Positions 57,446 to 64,000 of a DNA stretch of 64,000 nt are shown here, in pieces. Location of the stretch: the NCBI RefSeq assembly GCF_002157205.1, contig NZ_CP021358.1, positions 682,001 to 746,000 of the forward strand, read 5' to 3'. The position numbers and the translations under genes are program-made. A model generated the notes under the pieces. That model did not search any database and was not told where the DNA came from. It worked only from the letters and a program-made list of their open reading frames with translations. This stretch comes from Kushneria marisflavi (GTDB taxonomy: Bacteria; Pseudomonadota; Gammaproteobacteria; Pseudomonadales; Halomonadaceae). The stretch's first letter is position 1; each line of letters starts with the position of its first letter.

Positions 57446-57727
57446 ATGTTGTTGCATACCATAATTTCCCTTTTAAGGCCGATCAGCCTTGAGACTGCCA
57501 ATCAACCGGCCGTTATTAGGGAAAGATGGGAATGTGAAAGGTATTGTTTCAATATGTTCAATGCCTGCATGATGAGGGAGTATCACCCGGCGCGAGGCCT
57601 CCGGGAGCCTGCTCACGGATTGATGCAGGGCTGCTGCACTCCTTTCAACGAAGCCGTCGAGGTCGACCGTGGAAAGTGTCGCCATCGCGGTGAAAAGCAC
57701 TGCCTTTTTCGTATCTCGAGCCGATGA
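57446..57727 (+). CDS. Cysteine-rich V4R-like small protein upstream of a GGDEF-EAL gene
   Basis: 93 aa if started at ATG 57446; the frame is open from the TGA at 57413, and a later ATG at 57554 is possible. I do not recognise a named family. The end, GKCRHRGEKHCLF, fits the C-x3-G-x3-C-x-F metal or ligand signature closing V4R sensor domains. The preceding residues resemble the second half of such a domain. Seven cysteines occur in 93 residues. The stop codon overlaps the start of the GGDEF-EAL gene by 4 bp (ATGA), which argues that it is translated. The first part of a full V4R domain seems to be missing, so it may be a minimal sensor or the remnant of a longer one. Confidence 0.55.
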   Translation: MLLHTIISLLRPISLETANQPAVIRERWECERYCFNMFNACMMREYHPARGLREPAHGLMQGCCTPFNEAVEVDRGKCRHRGEKHCLFRISSR

Positions 57728-59643
57728 AAACACCACGCCTGGAAAACTCGTCCAACACTATCGAACGCCTGAAAAGGCAGCTCGCCCGTGAACGGCAGGC
57801 ACGCCATGCCGCCGAGCTCGCTGCCGACGCCAGTGCGCGACGTCTTTATCGCGAGCAGTTAAAACTTCAGGCCGTCTCGCAGGTGGCTACCCAGCCACAT
57901 GGCACCATGCGCCTTCGCCAGGCCTCTCAGGAAGCCTTGAAATCGATCCTGAAACATACGGCCTGGCATCATTGTCGCGTCGTCTATGAGCCCTTTGACA
58001 ACATCACTCCCCCGGTACGTGTATCCGCGCTGTATGAGGGTCAACACCCATTGACCCGCCCCGGGGATAGCCTGACCGCCTCGGCTCGGGTATGGCTTGG
58101 TCAGGCACACCCCCTTGAGTTCGCGATCGACGAGCGCACCACCACAGAGAAGCGCTGGCCGGACAGCATGCCTCGACGCTTTATCTGCAGCATAGGCATT
58201 GGTGAACAGGCCATGGGCGCGCTGGAGCTTTTTGCCTGGCAGGAAGATGACGATCCCATCTTTGGTCAGGAGATGATACTGGCACTGGTGCGTGAACTGG
58301 CCCACATCTACAAAAGCGAGCGGGACCGACAGGCCATAGAACACATGGCATGGCGTGATGTGCTGACCGGCGCCTTGAATCGGGCCGCATTTTTCCGGGA
58401 TCTTGAAACCATCGCGATCGACTCGCGACCGCTGGCACTGTTGTATATCGACCTGGCCGGGTTTGGCGAGATCAACGAAGAGTATGGACATGAGGTCGCC
58501 GATCGTTATCTGTTCGAGATCGCACGTCGTCTTGAAAATGAGCCATTGAGCCGTAGCGTCGCTCGTCTGGGCAGTGATGAATTTGTTCTGCTCATGCCCT
58601 TGATCGATTCCGATCATGCCCTGATCGTGGTTCAGGACCTGCTGACCGATCTGACCCAGCCCTTGATGCTGGATCACTACTGCATCAACCCTACCCTTAG
58701 TGCAGGGCTTGCGGTCTACCCGGAAGATGCAAGCGATGGACATGCGCTGTTTTACGCCGCCGATACGGCTTTGAGTCATGCCCGCGAGCACGGCAGCACC
58801 AGTTTGCGCCGCTTTGATGCCGATATCGCCAACCAGCTCGAGCGTCGCAAGCAGCTTGCCCTGCGCGTTCGTCAGGGTGTGGCCCGCCGGGAGTTTGTGC
58901 CCTTTTTTCAGCCCATCGTCTCACGCGATCACCAGATCGTGGGCGCGGAGGCGCTGCTGCGCTGGCAGGCGCCGGATACTCCAGGGCCTGCCGAATTCAT
59001 CCCCTATATGGAGGAGCAGGGGCTGATTCGTGAGGTGGGCCGGCAGATGTTGCATGACGTTATCCATACCGCCGCCCGATGGCGACATACCCATGACAGC
59101 TTCCAAAGCATCTCGATCAACGTGTCACCGGCTCAGCTACGAGAAGAAGCCTTCGTCAGCCATGTGACCTGTGCGCTTGAAGAAAGCGGCCTGCCGGCCA
59201 GCTGTCTGATTCTGGAAATTACGGAGAGTCTCTATATCCAGGCCGAAAAACCGGTCCTCGACCGGCTCGCCCGGCTACGTCAGCTGGGGGTGCGGCTGGC
59301 ACTTGATGACTTTGGGACCGGCTACAGCGCACTGAGCTATCTGCAGTGGATGCCGCTGGATATTCTAAAGATCGACAAGAGCTTTGTGCTCAAGCTTGCC
59401 GAGGCACACTCGGGGCGAGACATTACGATCGTGCGGGCCATTATTCAGATTGCCCAGGCCTGCGGACTGGCCGTAACGGCAGAAGGCATCGAGACGGCAG
59501 AGGTTGCCAGCATCATGTGCGAGCTCGGCGCACATACGCTGCAGGGCTATCATTTCAGCCGCCCGGTCAGCGAGGACGCCATGACGTCCCTGCTGCACTC
59601 AGGCGCAACAACAAATACACCGCTCAGAACCGTTACTGACTGA
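57724..59643 (+). CDS. GGDEF-EAL protein with degenerate GGDEF; probable c-di-GMP phosphodiesterase
   Basis: 639 aa, soluble. An N-terminal coiled coil (about 8-50) leads into a GAF-like region (about 60-200), then GGDEF (about 210-375) and EAL (about 385-635). The GGDEF signature reads LGSDEF, so synthase activity is doubtful. The EAL domain keeps its catalytic set: EALLRW, NVSPAQL, EITES, LDDFGTGYS, KIDKSF, AEGIE and LQGYHFSRP. It should therefore hydrolyse c-di-GMP, perhaps with GTP sensing by the GGDEF part. Coupled to the V4R-like gene by a 4-bp overlap. The end overlaps the RIO kinase gene by 11 bp. Confidence 0.9.
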   Translation: MKTPRLENSSNTIERLKRQLARERQARHAAELAADASARRLYREQLKLQAVSQVATQPHGTMRLRQASQEALKSILKHTAWHHCRVVYEPFDNITPPVRVSALYEGQHPLTRPGDSLTASARVWLGQAHPLEFAIDERTTTEKRWPDSMPRRFICSIGIGEQAMGALELFAWQEDDDPIFGQEMILALVRELAHIYKSERDRQAIEHMAWRDVLTGALNRAAFFRDLETIAIDSRPLALLYIDLAGFGEINEEYGHEVADRYLFEIARRLENEPLSRSVARLGSDEFVLLMPLIDSDHALIVVQDLLTDLTQPLMLDHYCINPTLSAGLAVYPEDASDGHALFYAADTALSHAREHGSTSLRRFDADIANQLERRKQLALRVRQGVARREFVPFFQPIVSRDHQIVGAEALLRWQAPDTPGPAEFIPYMEEQGLIREVGRQMLHDVIHTAARWRHTHDSFQSISINVSPAQLREEAFVSHVTCALEESGLPASCLILEITESLYIQAEKPVLDRLARLRQLGVRLALDDFGTGYSALSYLQWMPLDILKIDKSFVLKLAEAHSGRDITIVRAIIQIAQACGLAVTAEGIETAEVASIMCELGAHTLQGYHFSRPVSEDAMTSLLHSGATTNTPLRTVTD

Positions 59644-60505
59644 GGTCGCGATCCTCCTCGTCCTGCTCCTGCTCGCGACGCCGGCGCTCCTGCTCCTCTT
59701 CACGCACATCCTCGATGACTTCCAGCAGATCGCTGACATCCACACTGGCATTGTCACGATCGAAGGTGCCGGTCAGGGGATAGTCGGGATACAGCTCGCC
59801 AGCCTCATAGAGGGACCAGATCTCCAGTCCGTAGTCGGTGTTCAACAGCGACGGCGCATAGCGCCCGAAGCTGCGACGCATGTTATCGACATCGCGCAGC
59901 AACATGCGTGAGGCGTTATTGTTGCCGGCAGCGTCCACCGCCTGCGGCAGATCGATGATCACCGGTCCTTCACGCCCGACCAGCACGTTGAATTCCGACA
60001 GATCCCCATGGACCAGCCCGGCACTCAGCATGCGTGCCACATCCACCACGATGCGATGGTGATATTCGATGGCCTGCTCTTCACTCAGCTTGACATCATC
60101 CAGACGCGGCGCAGGCCCCCCCTCCTCATCGACAATCATCTCCATAAGCAGGACACCATCGACGAAGCCATGCGGCTCGGGCACGCGGACGCCGGCACCT
60201 GAAAGTCGATACAGGGCATCCACCTCGGCATTGAGCCAGGCCGACTCCTGCTCACGCTGACCGTAGCGCGTTTTCTTGGACATGGCGCGGGCACGACGGC
60301 TGTTGCGCACCTGACGCCCTTCCTGATACTGCACGGCCTGCTTGAAACTGCGCTTGCTGGCCTCCTTGAATATCTTGGCGCAGCGCAGCTCATTGCCACA
60401 GCGCACGACATACACCTGAGCTTCCTTGCCACTTTGCAGCTGAAACACGATCTCATCGATCAGCCCATCATCTACCAGTGGCTGTAATCGTTTGGGAATT
60501 TTCAT
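59633..60505 (-). CDS. RIO1-type serine protein kinase (PA4780 family)
   Basis: 290 aa from ATG 60505. RIO-fold kinase with ATP-binding QLQSGKEAQVYVV, catalytic loop LVHGDLSEFNVLV (HGDLSxxN) near residue 185 and metal motif VIIDLPQAVD. The C-terminal ~40 residues are a charged, Glu/Arg-rich helix. The bacterial family is widespread in gammaproteobacteria, with unclear targets. Convergent with, and overlapping by 11 bp, the GGDEF-EAL gene. Confidence 0.9.
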   Translation of the reverse strand: MKIPKRLQPLVDDGLIDEIVFQLQSGKEAQVYVVRCGNELRCAKIFKEASKRSFKQAVQYQEGRQVRNSRRARAMSKKTRYGQREQESAWLNAEVDALYRLSGAGVRVPEPHGFVDGVLLMEMIVDEEGGPAPRLDDVKLSEEQAIEYHHRIVVDVARMLSAGLVHGDLSEFNVLVGREGPVIIDLPQAVDAAGNNNASRMLLRDVDNMRRSFGRYAPSLLNTDYGLEIWSLYEAGELYPDYPLTGTFDRDNASVDVSDLLEVIEDVREEEQERRRREQEQDEEDRDLSQ

Positions 60506-60604
60506 GCGACCTCTTTGTCCACTCCTGTCATGACCAGTCTGGCACAACCTTCATGATGACCGTATCGACACACAACGTACATGATCCGTAACTGATATCG
60601 ATCC

Positions 60605-62005
60605 TCAGCGAGAAACCCGGCGAGCGCGGAAGCTGCGACCCTTCAGGCGTCCATTGTTCAAATGGGTCAGTGCGGCATCGGCGTCCTCACGGTGAACGGC
60701 TACAAAAGCACTGCGCTCGAGCACCTTGATCCTGCCGACCCGATCGGCGCTGATGCCGGCCTCACCGGTCAATGCCCCCACGATATCACCCGGGCGAATC
60801 TTTTGTTTTTTACCGGCATCGATCATCAGCGTCGCCATCATGGGCTTGAAGGGCGACCGCGACAGCACGCTCGACTCCGGCAGTGCCTCCAGTGTGATGG
60901 GACTGTCCTGTTGTGCCTCATAAAGCGAGAGCCTCGCACGTTCGCGTGGCCCCACCAGACTATGGGCCGCACCCTGCCCGCCGGCACGCCCGGTACGCCC
61001 CACGCGGTGAACGTGAGTTTCCAGATCATGGGCGAGTTGATAGTTAAAGACGGCATCAAGGGCTTCGATATCGAGCCCGCGCGCGGCCACGTCGGTGGCG
61101 ACCAGTACCGAGATACTGCCGTTGGCCAGCAGAATCAGGGTGCGGTCGCGATCGCGCTGTTCCATATCGCCATGCAGCGCCGCAGCATCAAAGCCGTGGT
61201 CGTTGAGCGCATCACTGACCATTTGCACTTCACGGCGGGTATTGCAAAACACCACGCTGGAGGCCGGCCGATACTTGAGCAGCAGCCGCCGCAATGCCTC
61301 AAGGCGCGCAGCATCATCCTCGACAGCGTAAAAATGCTGATGGATGCTCTGCTCGTCATGATCCGTGTCCACCTCGATGGTGACGGGGTCCTGCATGACC
61401 CTGCCGGCAACCGGCGCCAGGGTCTCGCTCCATGTCGCGCTGAACAATAACGTCTGACGCCGACGCGGCGTCGCCTCGATGATGGCATCCAGCGCTTCCT
61501 GAAATCCCATGTCGAGCATGCGATCGGCCTCATCAAGCACCAGCACTTTCAGCGCTTCGAGGCTCAGTGATCCGCGCTTCAGGTGATCCTCCACCCGACC
61601 CGGCGTGCCCACGATGATATGGGCACCGTGAAACAGGGATTCCCGCTGCGGTCCAATCGGCACGCCGCCGCACAGGGTCAGTACCTTGACGTTATGGCAG
61701 CCGCGCGCCAGACGCCGAATCTCTTCACCCACCTGATCGGCCAGTTCACGCGTCGGGCACAGCACCAGCGTCTGTATGCAAAAGCGCTTCACATCAAGAC
61801 GTGCCAGCAGGCCCAGTCCGAATGCCGCTGTCTTGCCCGAGCCGGTACGACCGCGTCCGATCACATCCCGCCCTGCCAGCATCAGCGGCAGGCTTTCGGC
61901 CTGAATGGGGGTCATGACGTGATAGCCCAGCGTTGACAGGTTATCTGCCAATTCGGGCGGCAGGCTCAGCGACGCAAAATCAAAGGTGGCAGCGTCGTTC
62001 GACAT
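60605..62005 (-). CDS. dbpA: ATP-dependent RNA helicase DbpA
   Basis: 466 aa from ATG 62005, with AAGGA about eight bases upstream. DEAD-box helicase for 23S rRNA helix 92 in large-subunit assembly. Motif I GRTGSGKT near residue 52-59, DEAD near 155-158, SAT (LFSATWS), and motif VI HVHRVGRTGRAG. The C-terminal ~75 residues form the DbpA RNA-binding domain (KIRPGDIVGALTGEAGI, AFVAVHREDADAALTHLN). Divergent from the YeeN-type gene. Confidence 0.95.
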   Translation of the reverse strand: MSNDAATFDFASLSLPPELADNLSTLGYHVMTPIQAESLPLMLAGRDVIGRGRTGSGKTAAFGLGLLARLDVKRFCIQTLVLCPTRELADQVGEEIRRLARGCHNVKVLTLCGGVPIGPQRESLFHGAHIIVGTPGRVEDHLKRGSLSLEALKVLVLDEADRMLDMGFQEALDAIIEATPRRRQTLLFSATWSETLAPVAGRVMQDPVTIEVDTDHDEQSIHQHFYAVEDDAARLEALRRLLLKYRPASSVVFCNTRREVQMVSDALNDHGFDAAALHGDMEQRDRDRTLILLANGSISVLVATDVAARGLDIEALDAVFNYQLAHDLETHVHRVGRTGRAGGQGAAHSLVGPRERARLSLYEAQQDSPITLEALPESSVLSRSPFKPMMATLMIDAGKKQKIRPGDIVGALTGEAGISADRVGRIKVLERSAFVAVHREDADAALTHLNNGRLKGRSFRARRVSR

Positions 62006-62215
62006 GAGGACAAATCCTTGTAGGCTGTAAAGAAGGGACTGCCCGTCATGCCAGGCAATGAGTGCAGGGCGCGCAGCATAACAGAGCCGGTAAGCAATAT
62101 CCGTGAGACGACCATTTTCGAAGGCCGAAGCGGATCGTTTCAAATAACGCTATTCGCCCCCTGCGGGGTTACAGTAAAATCGTCACATAATGGTAATCAA
62201 GGAACGGAATTCGAT

Positions 62216-62944
62216 ATGGGCAGGGCTTTCCAGAACCGCAAGGAATCCATGGCCAAAACGGCCGACGCCAAGACCAAGGTCTACAGCAAGTATGGACGTG
62301 AAATCTATGTCTGCGCCAAGTCAGGCGGCACGGACCCGTCGGGCAACCTGACGCTGCGCGGCCTGATCGAGCGGGCCAAGAAGGATCAGGTACCGTCGCA
62401 TGTAATCGAAAAGGCGCTCGACAAGGCCAGCGGCGCGGGGGGTGAGGACTTCTCGCCGGCGCGCTACGAAGGCTTTGGCCCCGGCAATTGCATGGTGATC
62501 GTGGAGTGTCTGACCGACAACCCCAACCGCACCTTTGGTGACGTTCGAGGTGTATTCACCAAGACGAAATCAAAGATCGGCACCCCGGGCAGCGTCAGCC
62601 ACATGTTCGATCACAGCGCCATCCTGGCCTTCAAGGGTGAAGATGAAGACGCCGTTCTTGAAGCGCTGATGGAAGCCGACGTTGATGTCACCGACATCGA
62701 AAACGAAGAGGGTCACCTCACGGTCTTTGCCCCGCATACCGAGTACGCCAAAGCCAAGCAGGCGCTACTGGACGCTTTCGGCGAGATGGAATTCGAAACC
62801 GACGAGATCCAGTTCGTACCGCAGACCATGACCCCGGTCGAGGGTGACGATGTCGCTCAGCTTGAGAAGTTTCTGGGCATGCTCAACGATCTGGATGACG
62901 TGCAAAACGTTTTCCATAACGCCGAGCTGCCCGAAACCGCCTGA
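62216..62944 (+). CDS. YebC/PmpR family protein (YeeN subtype)
   Basis: 242 aa from ATG 62216, with AAGGA eleven bases upstream. The DUF28 fold is clear ([57 protein letters not shown]). Residues such as [18 protein letters not shown] follow the YeeN subgroup rather than YebC proper. Family members act as translation factors relieving ribosome stalling or as DNA-binding regulators; which applies to YeeN types is not settled. Followed by a strong terminator. Confidence 0.92.
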   Translation: MGRAFQNRKESMAKTADAKTKVYSKYGREIYVCAKSGGTDPSGNLTLRGLIERAKKDQVPSHVIEKALDKASGAGGEDFSPARYEGFGPGNCMVIVECLTDNPNRTFGDVRGVFTKTKSKIGTPGSVSHMFDHSAILAFKGEDEDAVLEALMEADVDVTDIENEEGHLTVFAPHTEYAKAKQALLDAFGEMEFETDEIQFVPQTMTPVEGDDVAQLEKFLGMLNDLDDVQNVFHNAELPETA

Positions 62945-62960
62945 GACAATCGGCGCTGAC

Positions 62961-62990
62961 AAAAAAACCCACCTCTCGGTGGGTTTTTTT
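62961..62990. terminator. Bidirectional terminator after the YeeN-type gene
   Basis: AAAAAAACCCACC / GGTGGGTTTTTTT with a TCTC loop, a 13-base-pair stem including the A/T runs. It sits between convergent genes and serves both. Confidence 0.95.
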
Positions 62991-63009
62991 ATGCGGGTAC
63001 GCGCCGGCC

Positions 63010-63600
63010 TTATGGATTGACCTTGGAAATCTTCGCACCTTCCAGCGATACCCCGCCCTGAATGCCCTGATTGTTCATGACAAAGGCGATCACGTCCTGA
63101 TTGGCCGTGTTATTGGTGATCTGACCGTTGGCGCCGACATCGGCCACGGCGACGCCAGCATTGGCACCGATTGACCAGCCGTTATCGCTGCGCACGCGAT
63201 TAAGGGCACTCTCACTCATCAGGAGATAAACGATGGCCTGGGACTGGGCGCCGGCCTGGAAGCCGATCGAGCCGCTGGTAGTGGTGTAATACCCGGCCTT
63301 GTCGCCATCAATGAGCAGCTGACCGTCGCCGTGGCTGGCCCCGAACACGAAACTTGCTCCCAGTACGCCCGGGAAGACCAGAACGCCCTTCGCTTCCTGC
63401 GCCAGGCTACGAGCCTGAGGCGCCGTGCGATAGAGGCGATCCAGCGTTTCCTGAACGCTCTGATCCAGCTCGGCACGCTGAGCCATCTGGCTCTGACGGT
63501 CGGACGGGCTGGTAGTGGTACAGGCTGACAGCGTCGTGGCGCCCAGAAGCGCTGCGAGCATCAGGGCACCGGTGCGATTGAGACGGGAAAAACGTGACAT
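63010..63600 (-). CDS. SYLF/YSC84-domain lipoprotein
   Basis: 196 aa from ATG 63600. Signal peptide with lipobox LSAC (cysteine near residue 27). A SYLF lipid-binding domain follows, with KGVLVFPGVLGASFVFGASHGDG, YYTTTSGSIGFQAGAQSQAIVYLLMSE and NNQGIQGGVSLEGAKIS. Probably outer-membrane attached; bacterial members have no settled function. Shares the terminator at 62961-62990. Confidence 0.9.
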   Translation of the reverse strand: MSRFSRLNRTGALMLAALLGATTLSACTTTSPSDRQSQMAQRAELDQSVQETLDRLYRTAPQARSLAQEAKGVLVFPGVLGASFVFGASHGDGQLLIDGDKAGYYTTTSGSIGFQAGAQSQAIVYLLMSESALNRVRSDNGWSIGANAGVAVADVGANGQITNNTANQDVIAFVMNNQGIQGGVSLEGAKISKVNP

Positions 63601-63828
63601 GAACTGGCCTCCTTCCATGGAAGAGCACACCGAACGAAAGTCCTGCGGTGGCATAAAAAATGTAGTGCTCCTGTTGAGGTATAGACCAGAAAGATCACTC
63701 CGGGCGGTGCTCCGGCAAAATACCCGTACAAAAATGCCTTTTTTACCGGATTGACCATGTCATTAAACCGTCACGATATCCCTACAGCCTGAACAGGACT
63801 TTTAGAGTTTCAGAATCGGGACACGATC

Positions 63829-63996
63829 ATGACACGGATGGACAAATATCTTGCGATGATCAGCGCAACCGTGCTCGTCTACGGCATGGTTTTCGCCGGC
63901 ACGTCCGCATCTTCGGCCATTGACCAGCATCAATCCGAGCTGATGCATCACCAGGTTCAGGACACTCTGATCCACCAGGAGGATGCACCGGGCTGA
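63829..63996 (+). CDS. Short secreted protein of unknown function
   Basis: 55 codons from ATG 63829 to TGA 63996; a start at ATG 63838 is also possible. The first ~30 residues form a good signal peptide (YLAMISATVLVYGMVFAG, then small residues TSASSA). The ~25-residue mature part is polar and contains four HQ pairs (DQHQ, HHQ, IHQ). No family recognised. The weak CGGGA eleven bases upstream is the only ribosome-binding candidate. Confidence 0.5.
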   Translation: MTRMDKYLAMISATVLVYGMVFAGTSASSAIDQHQSELMHHQVQDTLIHQEDAPG

Positions 63997-64000
63997 TCGT

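Overview
The window is ordinary chromosome from a GC-rich gammaproteobacterium. My best guess is the Halomonadaceae (Halomonas or Kushneria type). The basis is gene content and local order (acs next to a CrbS/CrbR-type system, purL-mltF-...-tadA, dapA-bamC-purC, scpAB-rluB, ampD near aceEF), the acidic charge-rich linkers in the pyruvate dehydrogenase E2 subunit, and PQQ synthesis. The family is an inference; no rRNA gene or species marker is present. I see no insertion sequence, prophage, CRISPR array or obvious genomic island.

Layout. 1-900: the 5' end of an unidentified minus-strand gene, then a five-tRNA array (Val, Asp, Asp, Val, Asp in transcription order) with a near-consensus promoter. 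0.9-9 kb: ttcA, a large transporter-fused hybrid sensor kinase (CrbS/MxtR type), its LuxR-type response regulator (CrbR/ErdR type) and acetyl-CoA synthetase, forming an acetate-response locus with candidate operator repeats ahead of acsA. 9-17.3 kb: sprT, a UPF0149 protein, a ClsB-type cardiolipin synthase, plsB, rsmJ-uppP-tsaB and adk. 17.5-24 kb: aceE-aceF, ampD and a small membrane protein. 24-32 kb: trmO; the minus-strand group dapA-bamC-MBL hydrolase-purC; bcp; tusA-like and an AI-2E/PerM transporter; a BepA-type M48 protease. 32.2-32.6 kb: three identical tRNA-Lys genes with their own promoter.

32.6-41 kb: pqqABCDE (pqqA is only 31 codons), scpA-scpB-rluB and radD, all on the minus strand. 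41-50 kb: a YbjN-like protein, a small monooxygenase, purL, mltF translationally coupled to a membrane diguanylate cyclase, and tadA. 50-53.3 kb: an alcohol/aldehyde dehydrogenase divergent from an AraC regulator, a DUF3817 protein and a RimL-type acetyltransferase. 53.3-57.3 kb: mprF followed by an AcvB/VirJ-type hydrolase, a lipid-modification and reversal pair. 57.4-64 kb: a cysteine-rich V4R-like ORF coupled to a GGDEF-EAL protein, a RIO kinase, dbpA, a YeeN-type YebC protein, a SYLF lipoprotein and a short secreted protein.

The items most worth a second look are the V4R-like ORF overlapping the degenerate-GGDEF/EAL gene, mltF coupled to a diguanylate cyclase, the acsA upstream repeats, the unusual pqqA, the mprF-acvB pair and the Lys/Gly tail on the acidic UPF0149 protein. 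I did not find a clearly new multi-gene system. Start positions were moved from the longest reading frame wherever a ribosome binding site, family length or neighbour overlap argued for it.
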